A stretch of DNA of 52,932 nucleotides from Acanthaster planci. Its lineage: Eukaryota > Echinodermata > Asteroidea > Valvatida > Acanthasteridae. Positions 1-11,016 of this stretch are shown in pieces. The position numbers were made by a program, and so were the translations under genes. Every line of letters starts with the position of its first letter. The stretch's first letter is position 1. The notes beneath the pieces were generated by a model. The model was given only the letters and a program-made list of their open reading frames with translations. It had not been told where the DNA came from and made no database searches. The stretch is from assembly GCF_001949145.1 (NCBI RefSeq), contig NW_019091557.1, positions 450,943 through 503,874 on the forward strand. The letters run 5' to 3'.

Positions 1-85
1 GGTCGGCTTGGCTTGGCTAGGCACGGGTAAATGATCCGTGGGTTGGCTTGGGTTGGGTATTTTGTGGGGGATGGTGGTCAGTTAG

Positions 86-173
86 TGGGTACTGTGGTCC
101 GGTTTTGTTCTCAACGAAGCCTGGGTACGAATGCCAAGACCCATGCAGGCCATTAAAACTCTTTCCACACCAG
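86..173 (+). CDS. Possible upstream exon of the RIM-like C2 gene
   Basis: A frame without stops runs from a possible acceptor (ttag at 82-85) to a good donor, ccag|gtaaat, at 173/174. It ends with one spare base, which completes an Asp codon with the two bases opening the next exon at 425. The residues before the junction end in KTLSTP, close to the KSTP stretch before the YVK motif in RIM C2B domains. Similarity further upstream is weak, so the 5' limit and the reading are uncertain. Confidence 0.33.
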
Positions 174-424
174 GTAAATTTGTCTTTATAGTAAGAGTCA
201 ACAAAAGAGAAACGACGAGAATAGGTCTTGAACTTAAAACCCCATAAACTGGCGTGATACTAACGGAGCTGTCAGCCCAGTACCTGTATCTAACCAAATT
301 CCATCGTACCTTACAGCAAAAAGTTGTCTTGTTTCATAGTTTATGCAGTAAAGAAACACATCAGGCCCACGTTTATAGTGGAAAAGTTTTCCTCTTACTC
401 TTTTTATATTATTTGCCTCCTCAG

Positions 425-564
425 ATTTGTACGTGAAGGGCTACTTGGTGGTGGGTGACCGCAAAGTCTCAAAAAAGAAAACCCACATCTGCAAATTTGC
501 CAAGGAGCCGAGGTTCAACGAGGTTTTTATGTACAATACAAGCGTAACAGGCCTTGCGTTACAA
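425..564 (+). CDS. C2-domain exon, RIM C2B-like (middle strands)
   Basis: The exon lies between an acceptor (tgcctcctcag, ending at 424) and a donor (caa|gtaggt, gt at 565-566). It encodes the core C2 pattern: LYVKGYLV, then a KVSKKKTH basic strand, then RFNEVFMYN. The YVK-x-YL...KKKT...P-x-(F/Y)N order is that of synaptotagmin/RIM C2 domains. As in RIM C2B, the Ca2+-binding aspartates are not obvious. RIM proteins are presynaptic active-zone scaffolds whose C2B binds membranes and partner proteins. The exon ends in phase 0, matching the next exon at 830. A simple ORF search runs through the donor to a false stop at 607-609. Alternatives are another synaptotagmin-like or Piccolo-type C2 protein. 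Confidence 0.7.
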
Positions 565-829
565 GTAGGTAGATCTTATTCGACTTTCGAGGTCCCGTTT
601 GACTTGTGACTTAGTAACTCATGGCAGTAAAGAAATACACTTAAAACTTGAAACGGCAGTCGACTACTCTAATTTGCCTTTGAGAAAGATTCTGCTAGGG
701 TCGAAACATCAAGCCCTCCATATTTTGTGACTGCTCTACTCAGATTATTTTTTTTACTTGTAGAAGACTCTCATCCTTGAAGAAAAAGTAAACTGGAGAA
801 ACATTGTCTTGAATAATTTTTTTCACCAG

Positions 830-985
830 ATATCACTCTGGGCGGACGGAGGTCGGTTCGGCAGAAACACGCTACTGGGAGAAACCATGATATGGCTGGA
901 CAATGTCACCTTTATCGCGAACAATGAGACTGAGGCTTGGTACAAACTCTTGCTGGCCTCCAGTAAATCTCCCTCTAGTCCTTAA
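830..985 (+). CDS. Terminal C2-domain exon, RIM C2B-like C-terminus
   Basis: A pyrimidine-rich acceptor (ttttttcaccag, ending at 829) opens a phase-0 exon of 51 codons ending in taa at 983-985. It encodes ISLWADGGRFGRNTLLGE, then a WYKLLL motif near the end. This matches the last strands of RIM C2B, whose family pattern is (V/I)-x-(V/L)W-x-x-x-GR...(F/L)(M/L)G ending in WYKL. With the exon at 425-564 the domain is continuous, ALQ joining ISLW across a 265-bp intron. The protein ends about 12 residues after WYKL, shorter than typical RIM tails. Candidate poly(A) signals lie at 1354-1359, 1925-1930 and 1975-1980. The exon has no in-frame ATG near its start and is easily missed. Confidence 0.7.
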   Translation: MSLWADGGRFGRNTLLGETMIWLDNVTFIANNETEAWYKLLLASSKSPSSP

Positions 986-1118
986 CAACGGTGGTAGGGG
1001 CAAGGATCTTGTCACATGCGACTGTTGCTGTTGTGTTTATGAATAATGTTATGGATAGATTCAACATCATGTTCATAAAGTATGTTTGCACGGCGTGATT
1101 TTTCTCGAGGTACTGAAA

Positions 1119-1331
1119 CTATGTTGGTATCGTTTGCGTTGAGAACGAGGTACTTCTCATCACGGCCATCTTGATCGTGTTCCCTGGCCTATATCTGAAC
1201 AATGAATTTGTAGGTAGTGGTGCACCAGTCTTAGGGTGTAAAACCACAGCATTCTGCTCGGTAAACAGCAGATTTTTTAGTCTATAAACCGTGCCATCGC
1301 TTTTGGGCACAAAAGTATTTGCGTCCTTCAA
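1119..1331 (-). CDS. Doubtful open frame, possible exon
   Basis: About 70 codons on the minus strand read in a protein-like way (FVPKSDGTVYRLKNLLF, then VLHPKTGAPLP). The residue mix is balanced and low-complexity runs are absent, unlike most chance frames nearby. There is no good start codon, an in-frame stop lies just upstream, splice sites are not convincing, and I recognise no family. It lies opposite the presumed 3' UTR of the C2 gene. Chance or a decayed exon are both possible. Confidence 0.15.
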   Translation of the reverse strand: MKDANTFVPKSDGTVYRLKNLLFTEQNAVVLHPKTGAPLPTNSLFRYRPGNTIKMAVMRSTSFSTQTIPT

Positions 1332-4300
1332 CGTTGTTTAAAGTCGGACATAAAATAAAGTCACAAGCGCTTCTGCTTCAGTACTGCAGCGATCTCCACG
1401 ACGAGATATAGGGTCTACAGTCTGCAGGCGCATGGTAGCTAGACGATGCTAATGATTAGCCCATCCCCCTGCAGAATAACTGATCGGCTCCATGTTTTTT
1501 TTGCAAAGCCAGACTGCGTAAACATTTGAATAAACAAAACTACCATTACGCGCGCTTTAATTCCACTCCGAATGCTACAAAAACTACCGTCTGTTTCCTC
1601 TGGTAATGATAATGACTGCGGCAGTGTTTACGAGGACAGCGATGGTGATGACGGACACGCATGGCCGACGAACTCATCAAAATACCTTCCCCACTTGTAG
1701 AGACGAGTAATTACAGTAATGACCGAGTCACTTCATCCGCTGCGGCGTGCGTCGGAGCTGGCAGAACATCGACAAAGAATGTTCATCTCGCAAATGGATG
1801 TCAACGATGTTTGTAGAAAGCCGTACGAGAGGGCATGTGGTCGAGGCGTGGAGAACGTCTGACAATCAAAGGGTGATCTGTAAGCTTCCTTCGTTTTCCC
1901 TATACACCTCGGAGGAGTCGGTGTAATAAATCTAAATCCCTGCTAGGAATTTGTGCAGCTGTCTGCGCCCCCACAATAAAGAGTTCCTGTCCGGCTCGGC
2001 AAAATTTGGTTTTTAAAGGGGCTTTGTCTGCACTCTTGAGCTGTTAATTTTTTTCACTGCTTAAATTATTTGATCATTATTCAAACTTAATACACATGTA
2101 ACTTACAAAATATTCATTCCATTATAAATTTTATCAAAACTCCCTGTGTGCATGACAGGCTTCCTTGATCACCTTTAAGCAGAACAACTTGTCCTTATAC
2201 TTAAGGACGTTTTTAAAAAAAATTAATAACATTGCTGAAAACTAGTTTACTGTCACCTAAATGAAAATTATTAGGTAATTTCATATCGAGGAATATCAGA
2301 TTGAATTCTTCAAGGTCAAAAATAAAGGGGCAATTTTAACTGCTTGGAAAAAGGAAACTTGCCAAGCGTATATTTTCGAAAGCTCGATTTCGGAACGATC
2401 AGAAGCTGCAGTTTTCAACTCCCGATTCGACTTTTCTGAATACACTTCCGAAAAAAAGGAACAGGTGCTTCATCTATGGCATGGTAACAGACACGATCGA
2501 AAGACGGACCAAGTAGATTGGATTTTTATCTCCCAGATTCTTAACTTATATCAGCTGCTGGACCATATCACTATAGTTACTTCGTCCTAAATGTAAATTA
2601 ACGTTGTTTTTTCATAGATTTTAAGATCGCGGCAAGAGCCGTTCAGAAATATGAATACGGAGGCGGATTAAGCCTACTGGTGAGAGGTTGTCAAGCGCAA
2701 TGTCTGAAGGGATGATTTCAGACGCTGTCGCAAATATCTCGCCGTAGTGCCAGGACAGCGGTGTAATTACTTTAACTGGGTGAATTTTTAACGAGCCAAC
2801 TTTTGCCTCATGCGTCGTTGAAAACTAAATTTACCTTGACCCTTTCAAAATGAATGCGTCCTTGGTGGCCGAAAGATGGTTTGCAGGGTTGCTACTGGTA
2901 ACAAACGCTCCGTATCCCCATCATATATTGGCACTACAGGAAGCCCCAACGGCCACCAATACTGCGCGACCAGAAATTACCTTTTAATACTGGAACACTA
3001 AAGAAATTCTTGTACTAAAGTCTGCTTGAAATGGATCGGTGGCAATTAGCACAAGAGCGGCCATGATTAATCACTTTTGTCTTCGGATCTCGTTAGCCAT
3101 AGCACTGTGCCACACCAGGGGATGTACCGGTTCGTAAATACACAGAAGAAATTCTACCGCATTTTCCTCACAAGAGGTCCTTTAAAAAATGGTTGGCACC
3201 CAAATTTCACTCTCAAATGAAACTAATCGCGACAATTCTTTTTACAAAACCTGTTATAGGCCTAATTCATATTATTTCGTTAAAGTATTTCCGACAATTT
3301 GTACAAAAACACTAAAAGTGAAATTCTACACCCAATAACTGATACAATATCTCTATATGCACTTGTATATCAAACAATATCTATCTGTACATTTCCTTTG
3401 TCGTATAGTACGTGTAAAATTTTTGAGATAATACAATTTTTGCTTTCCCAAACATGTACAGGGTGTTGCATATCAGTCATGTAAAGAAAAAATCCAATTT
3501 AATGTTGTGACCTTTTCTTTAATATCATGGGTGAATTATGTTGTGAAAACACTGTTAACTGCACATCGCCGTAGGTATACTCTGATGTATTGTTGCTTAT
3601 CGATTAACAGGAATTTTTAAAAGAGGTTTTGGTCTTGTGTAGTAGAAATAGTTACAGCTGTCCTTTTGCTGGGCAAATCATTAAGTTTTACAAGACAAAA
3701 ATCAGCTCTGCAAAACTGCGCATTTTGCCTTTAACAAAGAGAGCAGTGCTTTGCTTTCCTTTGAGTGTTATCTCTTAGTTTATTTGTTAATGAAAAACGA
3801 TTGCCATGGTAACAAGGGTCCAGATTTTTCAGTTCCCTTGAGGATGTAGATTTCTATACTATTATGTCATGTTTGTCGTGTTTTCTACTTTTGTATTTCA
3901 CTCTGCAAGTTTCAAGAAATAAGGGTGAGCGCATTTTGAAAAGGGGATATACTTTCTTAAATTGAGGTAAAAACATTAAGCGAAAAAAGTACCTGATCCC
4001 AAATTCCAAAACCGTGTGCTCCAGTAGAATAAAACCCAATGAAAATAACATTTTCGATCTTTAGCTATGCCCCGTGGTCTAATTTGGGTCCTCTTGCGGC
4101 CGCCAGAGGCGCCTGTACATGTCCTCAGCTCTACAACGTTGCGGCTGCGGGCCCTTTTCGATTCGGCCCTGCAGCAGTACGGATGGTAAACCCGCCAATA
4201 AAATAAAAACAGTAAACATTCAAACAATTAAAAAAGTGGAATATTCACGAAAAAATTCCGACGTTGGTTTGCTCATGAGACGGTTGGTTGATGAGGTCTA

Positions 4301-5331
4301 AATTGAACAAATGACGTCAAGCAAACGCATCTTCACCAGCTGTTATAGCATTCAGTAATGTATTCGTATCGATCCTGATGATTTTGAACTTATACCAGTT
4401 TAGTCGCTTCATGCATTTCGTATCAAATTGGAGCATTGCCAAGCTGGAATTTTCGACTGTAAATGTCTCAACAGGCGTATGTAATGCACCGTTTAAACGT
4501 GCTCATGTAAAGCAACGTTTTCACGGATAGCCGTTTCAGGTGTTTCAAATTTAACGTGTTGAAAAAAATGGCTCACCTAAGTGGCTTTGTGAAAAATCTT
4601 AACTGAAGTCCTTTGCTTGCACGGTCAAACCTCCGGCATAGGCTGTTTCAATATGCACGTTGGCCTTTAAAATTCATCCAAGAGCTAATAAAAATGAATA
4701 ATGAAGTACAATGTGTATTTTGTCGACATGTTCGACCTACGAATATCTTGATCAGTACGAAATTGTCTCTCATACGTGTCGCCCCTCTCCTCTTGAGTCC
4801 TTGTCACGCACGCATGTGTGAAGTCGCACAACAGCACGACATCAGGGCAGTATCTCGGCCGTGAAACGGCACACTTTCCTGTCGGAGTGATGAGATTTTC
4901 TATATAGTGAGAAAAGGACATTGTAGCGTTAGAAATAGGGTGTCCTTCCCGGGTGTGACATATTTTAGATGGTTAGACAAGTTGCATTGACTGTATTGGG
5001 CATGTCCCTACATGAGGCCTGTTGCCAAACTTTCGCAAGACATATGGCTGGCCTTTGCAAGCGAGCAAATTATGAAACAACTGGTGAAATACGTTCTCTT
5101 TTAATTTGCCAACCGACTATTCAAATGCCCAGGTTTTATAAAGAGTATCTCGTTTTTTTCCAATTTAGACTAATGCCTGGAATCCAGATTTTGACACAAA
5201 CATAATGCGTGAGGGCTTGTGCAAAATGAAAATATAGCGATGGTCCTGACTGTCTCGTCACCTGTTTTATAACACATGCGTGGACTATCAGCCGGTGTAA
5301 TTTAGGAAGGTTTAAGTCGAACCAAGATACA

Positions 5332-5479
5332 GGGCCTGTTTAAGTTGTTTCGCACGGATTTGGATCTCTATCAGTGATCCTGAAGCTGGTTCACCTCACC
5401 CATTAAGCGAGTTTTGGTGTCCGTAAACCAAGGATGGATCACTGATCGTAATCCAAATCCGTGTGAAAGAAACACGGCC
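5332..5479. repeat. Imperfect inverted repeat, MITE-like
   Basis: Arms at about 5332-5380 and 5435-5479 are imperfect reverse complements. Both contain cacggatttggat and atcagtgatcc and are separated by about 54 bp. The outer ends read ggcctgttt and, in reverse complement, ggccgtgttt. The size (~148 bp) and terminal symmetry suggest a small non-autonomous DNA transposon. The flanking trinucleotide aca occurs on both sides but is too short to prove a target duplication. Confidence 0.6.
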
Positions 5480-6562
5480 ACAGCTTAACTGTCAATAATT
5501 CCATATTATAGATACATCCTTATTTTAAATCATTTCATAACCATCTGAAGAATATAGGCCCCGTCCTGAACCTAAACACATTTGTATGATGGCACTTTAT
5601 CTAATTTGTTTAGTTTCGGGGACGCTGATTCGGGCAAATCTATGCATGTTTGACAATTTAACTGAACCAGTATCTCTGCTTTTAATTTTCAAGGTGGTGC
5701 TTCTACAGGTGCAAACATTTTCTTATCTCTAACTTAAAATGAGAACTGCTTTGTACAAAGTGTCAAGTCATGTAATATACCTTTCCATTGCCGAGAATCG
5801 GTTTGGGTGAATAGTAGTTTGCCCTGTACTTAGGTCATGATAGCGATGCGTTTCCACCATTAAAGGAGTGTTCTTACTGTGTAGATAAAGTATGCATAAC
5901 TTTTAAATACGTTCTCTGTACACATGTACATGTATGATCATCATCCAGTAGCCGAATTAGCAATATAGTCACGATTACTGAATACTTAAATGATTAAACT
6001 GTACAAGAGTCCACTTCAGAAGAAAATGTTTTTATCACTGAACGTGCAATAAACATCTTGTGCCATTGTGTTACTGTTTATCAATCCTGTCCTTTTATTT
6101 TTTTTTCCTTTGATTTTGAATGCTTTGGAAATAAAATTATCCTGTCTGTGAGACGCAGGGTGCTGTCTGTCCTTGAACATAAAAACCCAACAGGTTGACC
6201 AGGTTGATTCGCTGGAATGCACACTTTCGTCCTCCAACACCCCTCAAAATCCGACCTTCCTGTATAAAGTACATTGTGTTTATGTACTATTCAATGCCCC
6301 TTACCAATTATCTTATTGCTGTCCATGAAGTAGGAGTTTGGAATGTTGAAAACTTGCATAATCACAAAGATACAGGACTGAACTGCTAAAGGTAAAAAAT
6401 ATTCAGGGTTACACCGAATTTTCAGGCAACTGGTGTGCACTGTGTGCGTTGGTTGATGTAACGGGTGGTGGTTGAGTCTAAGGGTTGCCCTACGGGGGAG
6501 TCCGGGCATGTCCCTTCTAAGGGAATTCGACATATTATGTATTCAGGAACTCCAGCCATCAC

Positions 6563-6594
6563 ATTTATTTATTTATTTATTTATTTATTTATTT
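6563..6594. repeat. (ATTT)8 microsatellite
   Basis: Eight uninterrupted copies of the tetranucleotide attt. No function is implied. Confidence 0.95.
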
Positions 6595-7729
6595 CCGGCC
6601 CCCATTTTCACTACATCGAAACTATGTGCCTCGAGTAGAATCACTCCCTCATCGGTAGAAAAGAGCCGCATTGATCCTGAGTGTTAAACTTGCGGATAGC
6701 AATACGATCGTGACGCGTACATTTCGTAGTCTTTCGTGAACCAGCGAAATTCAGTTCCGATCAAAGGAGCCTTCGTTGCTCAGAAAATACCGCCTTCTCT
6801 TGGTCAAGGTCGAGGCCCATAGTAAACAGCTGAACGAGGGGGCTACACCCCTGGGCCCGTTCCTTTCCTCATAACAAAATGGCCTATCATTTTGAATCCA
6901 TGCAAAAGGACAAGAGCAATGGAAGCTAATAAACACACAACCAGGAATAAAATATATAGGTACATGTATTTGACTCGAGATATTTTAATGAATCTGAACA
7001 TTCAAAATGTAATCCAAAACAACTGGATGTCAGTACTTTATTACAGACCAGTTTCGATAATTTTTTCCATACTAATTATCAAACTGGATCCTTTGTGCAA
7101 CATACATGTGTACATGCAAGCTTATTATTGTAGCCATCAAATCATGCTGATTGCTCTTAAGTATTAACCAAAAACTTATATTTTCAATTAAAAAGTGCAT
7201 TTGTTCTTACATTTCAATAATGAAAAATGTCACATAAACTATTACGTAAAGTAACAAAATTACGAGAAAAACGCCCTGCCAATGGCCGGGTTCAAGCGCA
7301 AGATACCCACTTTTCACGTTTCTCATACAGCACACAATGCATGTACACATAGGTCTGTCTGGTTCAAGAAAGACCTTATGAATAAAATATCTGATTACCT
7401 ACAGCCTTGGAATAAGTCGATCTTAAAGTCTAAAAGCCAAGAATTTAGCTAATCGTCCGAAATATTCCATTGTAGAATACAAGGTGCGTTTCCACTCCTA
7501 AGCACTGAACAGGACGAGAGTCGCAAACTCTCATTGGGAACAAAGAATGCGAAGATCTACATTTTAAAGTATGATAGCCTGTTTTCTATGCTTTGTGATG
7601 CTAGAATGTAAATAGTGTTCTTGAAAAAAAGGCTGGAGACTTAGTCTTTGCGTATCCGCTCCATACAGGGACAAGAGAGGGAGTATTCTTATATAGCAAC
7701 ACAGCCCTTACGCAGGAACTGACCGAGAT

Positions 7730-8581
7730 CAGTGTTGCCACTGTTAGCGTTTTTACACTAGATCTGGGGGTTTTGGCCGATTTGGGGTTCTAGTTTCCGT
7801 TTTTCTAAAAAAGACCCAAATCTTGGGGTTTTTTTTAAACATCAGGCCTTATATTTTTTAAGTGAAATAGGTATTTCAACATTTATATTTATACTCAACA
7901 AATATATTTCAACTTTTTGCAACTTATCACGATACCATCCACAAAAAATCAGACAGGGAAACCAGTTTAGCACAGCGAACTGCAGTGCTAGTAATGCCAT
8001 CGATACCATGTGGCAAGTTCAGGCATGGCATTGCACAACCCTGGGAGTCCACGTTTGTTTTGTGTATTACATGTAGGCTCGTCGAGGCCTCCAGTGTATC
8101 AAGCAAAGCGTAACCTGCATTTTATTGTACAAAGATCGTATACGCCACGCTTCACGATCTTTGGTACTGTATACTTCAACCATTCAACCTCCTTGTGCTG
8201 CCACACTCGTCAGCTTATGCAGAGAGAATTTTCTCCCAAGTGAATATGATTAAAACACCACCGACAAACAGGTTTCATGCGTCCACAGTAGCCAACAGAC
8301 TGCTGGCTGGTCAAGCAATTTCCCGCCAAGGACAAGAGTGCCACACCTGGGGAGCCATCAAGCCTTCTTGAACAAGATCAACGATCGGGAAATTGCCGTA
8401 AAAGATACATGTACACCAGCACAAGCAGCGGCAGCATCAGGAAGAGAAAACCATACACGTGTATGATGTTGTCTAATGGTATGTATGCAAACTTATGCAA
8501 GTTTTACAGTCTAGCGTTTTCTGGGGGTTTTCCAAGGCAAAATCTGGTTTTTTTTTTCTGATTTTGTGAGTGGTAATGCTG
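7730..8581 (+). mobile_element. Internally deleted hAT transposon remnant
   Basis: The element starts cagtgttgccactg and ends agtggtaatgctg. These are degenerate terminal inverted repeats of the hAT type, about 10 of 13 matching when one is reverse-complemented. It is flanked by a perfect 8-bp direct repeat, accgagat, at 7722-7729 and 8582-8589. Eight bases is the expected hAT target duplication. At 852 bp it is far shorter than an autonomous hAT and keeps only the C-terminal end of the transposase. Confidence 0.82.
8123..8371 (+). pseudogene. hAT transposase C-terminal (dimerisation) fragment
   Basis: The frame contains VLPHSSAYAERIFSQVNMIK and then RFHASTVANRLLA, the classic hAT family C-terminal dimerisation region. 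The family pattern is hydrophobic-PHS-x-A-x-x-ER-x-FS, then N-R-L-x-x-x-T. It stops at tga 8369-8371. The BED finger, the DDE core and the N-terminus are absent, so the fragment cannot be catalytic. It lies inside the terminal repeats of the hAT remnant and is surely its relic. The upstream part of the frame is not recognisable. Confidence 0.78.
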
Positions 8582-8589
8582 ACCGAGAT

Positions 8590-9462
8590 TGATGCTTGCT
8601 TGTCTTCATATGAAGCAAGATATGGGATGGAGAGCACCCCCACCTTTGTGTTGGTCATTGGTTGATCGGAATCCCAGGAATTAGACATGGGGTTGTGTTA
8701 GATATAGTCTAGAGCATTTATAGGGATTGGATATGTTTAGGGGGCTACCACTCCGTCCCATTTCTTGCTGGGTAGAATAGTCTTGGGATAGACTTTGAGA
8801 CTCTGGTGGCAGTAGACATACCAATCTTTGTCAGAGTCTTGCATGTGCTTTCGCTCGTCGCTCCGGCCTTGGGAAGACTGATGGCCTTGCACAGATTTCA
8901 GTGAAGGAAAAACGTCACACAGGGTCACAGGTAACAACGCGCAGAGCATTGTTGGTAAATATTCTCAGGGGCTCGAGCTTGCTCAGTGTGGTGGTTATCA
9001 ATTCGATATTTTTTCTTCCTCATTGTTGAAAATATTCCCACTACACCTTAATTAATCCAAACTTGATCAAGATAACCAATGATTTGAAATGTATCGCCAA
9101 AAGACACGTACAGTAGTCAATTATACCTAGAAGATGAATTGGGCTACCGTGATTGTACCAAGGCCATGTTTTTATCCGATAGGCCGACACTTTGACCTAT
9201 GGTTAACCAATACTTAAAATGACACTTCACTAACAGGAAGTGATAACCTCACGGTTGGAGGTCGTGCACAAAACAGCCAATCACAGTGCAAAGCCATCAC
9301 CCCCCCACGCTGTTTGGGCACTAGGTGGTGAGCGAAGTATGTGCTCAGTAGGTCAGTAGGTGGCGTACCTGCAGTTATGCAATTGTCTCTCTCAAGCCCA
9401 AACCAAATTAGTAATTAGAAATTTCTCTCTCAATGTTTCGATTTTTACTCATCGTTGCAACC
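8590..9462. other. No gene seen
   Basis: Intergenic DNA between the hAT remnant and the next candidate gene. Only short chance frames were seen and no motif was recognised. Confidence 0.5.
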
Positions 9463-9762
9463 ATGGAAGAGAGATTGCAACAGACAACAAGCAGCTCCCA
9501 TGAGTGTTCCGTTCACCGAAGTTCGTTTGAAAGTTTCATGGACAGTTGAATCAAGGAGAAACAGACTCTTCATCTGAAAATGAAAGGCATATATCAAAAG
9601 GCGAAGAGAATGTCAAGAGGATGAGAATAGAAAACACTGAAACCGCCTTGGAGGGAGAAAATCAGAAAAATCAACAGTGCCGCGAAATAGTGATTACAAG
9701 TGTCCCAAAACTGCACTGGAGAGGTCAGCTACCCAATGCAACAAAATTCATTTCTTTATCAG
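9463..9762 (+). CDS. Candidate first exon(s) of an unrecognised gene
   Basis: ATG at 9463 (MEERLQQTTSSSHE) runs 28 codons to a tga at 9547-9549. A second frame open from 9531 carries on with a very polar stretch (ETDSSSENERH, EENVKRMRIEN). It then reads KLHWRGQLPNATKF and meets a consensus donor, tcag|gtaaga, at 9762/9763. The two frames overlap but are shifted, so either a small intron or a frameshift lies near 9545. The Ser/Glu/Lys/Asn-rich make-up suggests a disordered or nuclear protein, but no family is recognised. Possible later exons lie at 10247-11820. It could be a host gene or the remains of a DNA-transposon gene. Confidence 0.35.
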
Positions 9763-10018
9763 GTAAGACCCTAAGTCCTCTCATGCAAAATGATAAGGGC
9801 CGGCATCGGATATGTATAAAGGCTTACTTTTACATGTGTATAAATACCAGTGTTTGCATTTAGCCTACATGCCCCTTCTACAAAATTCATGTCTTTATCA
9901 GGTAAGACCTTAAGTTCTCTCATGCAAAATAATAAGGGGCGGCATCGGATATTTATAAAGGCTTACTTTTACATGTGTATAAATACCAATGTTTGCATTT
10001 AGCTTACATGCCCCTTCT
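9741..10018 (+). repeat. 139-bp tandem duplication including a splice donor
   Basis: Positions 9741-9879 and 9880-10018 are two head-to-tail copies of a 139-bp unit that differ at only a handful of bases. The unit begins acaaaattcat and ends tgccccttct. Each copy carries the end of the candidate exon and its tcaggtaagacc donor. A tgcag follows the second copy, so the intron's possible acceptor comes directly after the duplication. Confidence 0.93.
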
Positions 10019-10246
10019 GCAGATATCATTTGGCCTTTGTGCTCTTGCTACTAGCCGTGGTACATGTATTTGCTTCACTCAAGGCCAAAACGACCTTGCC
10101 CTACAAATTGACCAAGTTCAAGGTCTGATGTAGGGTGTGTACACAATACACGCTGTACATAGCTGAGTGTATCAGCAGAATCAAGAATGAAAATGATTCC
10201 AATGACATAAAAGTTCTGGTTAGTATGGTATTTTGCTTTTGTATAA

Positions 10247-10445
10247 GCACGGTACGGACACGAGGAGTTGAAGAAAGAAATGGAGAAAGATGGGTACCTA
10301 GTTTTTAGACACTCAGTCCAAAGGGCCTGGCCCAATGGCAAAACGATGTACTTGTAAATCAGAGAAATTACACAGACGAACTGACATTGGAAGATGGTGT
10401 ATTATTCATGCAAGGACAATGGTGTCATCATTTCAGAATCATTGA
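10247..10445 (+). CDS. Two small overlapping frames, possible exon
   Basis: The frame 10247-10357 follows a pyrimidine-rich stretch and reads ELKKEMEKDGYLVFRHSVQ before a stop. A second frame, ATG 10335 to tga 10443-10445 (36 codons), is basic and has the cysteine pattern CTC...WC. The sequences look protein-like but are not recognised, and the correct frame is unclear. They sit between the other exon candidates of the 9.46-12.04 kb gene. Confidence 0.2.
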
Positions 10446-10857
10446 TTTTGATTAAAAAAATCCACCAGAACTACCAAGGCGGTGAAAAATCTGGTGAAAG
10501 ACTGGCGTGATAGAAATGTCACAGTGGCACTTCCATGTGCTTATGTTGTGATGATTTCACTAAACCAACTGCATGGACGAATGTAATGTGAGTAAAATGA
10601 TAATTGGGTTGTGCTTGTCTATGTAAACGAGCCTTAGGCTAAATCTTGGTAACATTACATTTTATCTGTCATCGAAGGTGTCTTAGGGATCCATGATAAT
10701 CAAGTTCCCTGAGGTGCATTTACAAAGGGGTAATTAATCAAGAAGGAAGTACAGCCAGGGATATATTAAACAAATTCGGAGCATGAAGGAGTGGAAGGTC
10801 GGCAGATATCCTGTCAGCAATGTGGAAAGAATCCATTCATAAAATGTGAATGAGTGA

Positions 10858-11016
10858 CATGAAAAGCTGGAACATGATCTGGAGCTGGAAGCAAAGGGAA
10901 AAGAAGTTCTTGAAGTTGAACTAAAAATGGCCAATGCCAGAGAAACGTCCTTGATACAGTCAGATAATGGGCAAAGCAGTGCGTACACAAAGCTGTTTAA
11001 ATATACCAAAGTATAA
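10858..11016 (+). CDS. Candidate coiled-coil exon
   Basis: A 52-codon frame reads HEKLEHDLELEAKGKEVLEV and then ELKMANARETS. The heptad-like Leu/Glu/Lys spacing is typical of a coiled coil. It is bounded by stops and its splice sites are not clear. It may join the exon at 11623-11820, which is also coiled-coil-like. The family is unknown. Confidence 0.3.
   Translation, partial: HEKLEHDLELEAKGKEVLEVELKMANARETSLIQSDNGQSSAYTKLFKYTKV

Larger units (their letters stand above)
986..7721. other. Long stretch without a recognisable gene
   Basis: This holds the 3' UTR of the C2 gene and AT-rich intergenic or intronic DNA. Only short open frames occur, such as one of 42 codons at 1572-1700 (acidic, unrecognised). 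No conserved domain, tRNA or retroelement motif was seen. The inverted repeat, the ATTT microsatellite and one doubtful minus-strand frame inside it are listed separately. Confidence 0.5.

Noticed and set aside
8010-8243. 77-codon frame inside the hAT remnant
   Set aside because: It overlaps the recognisable transposase frame in another register, so it is a shadow.
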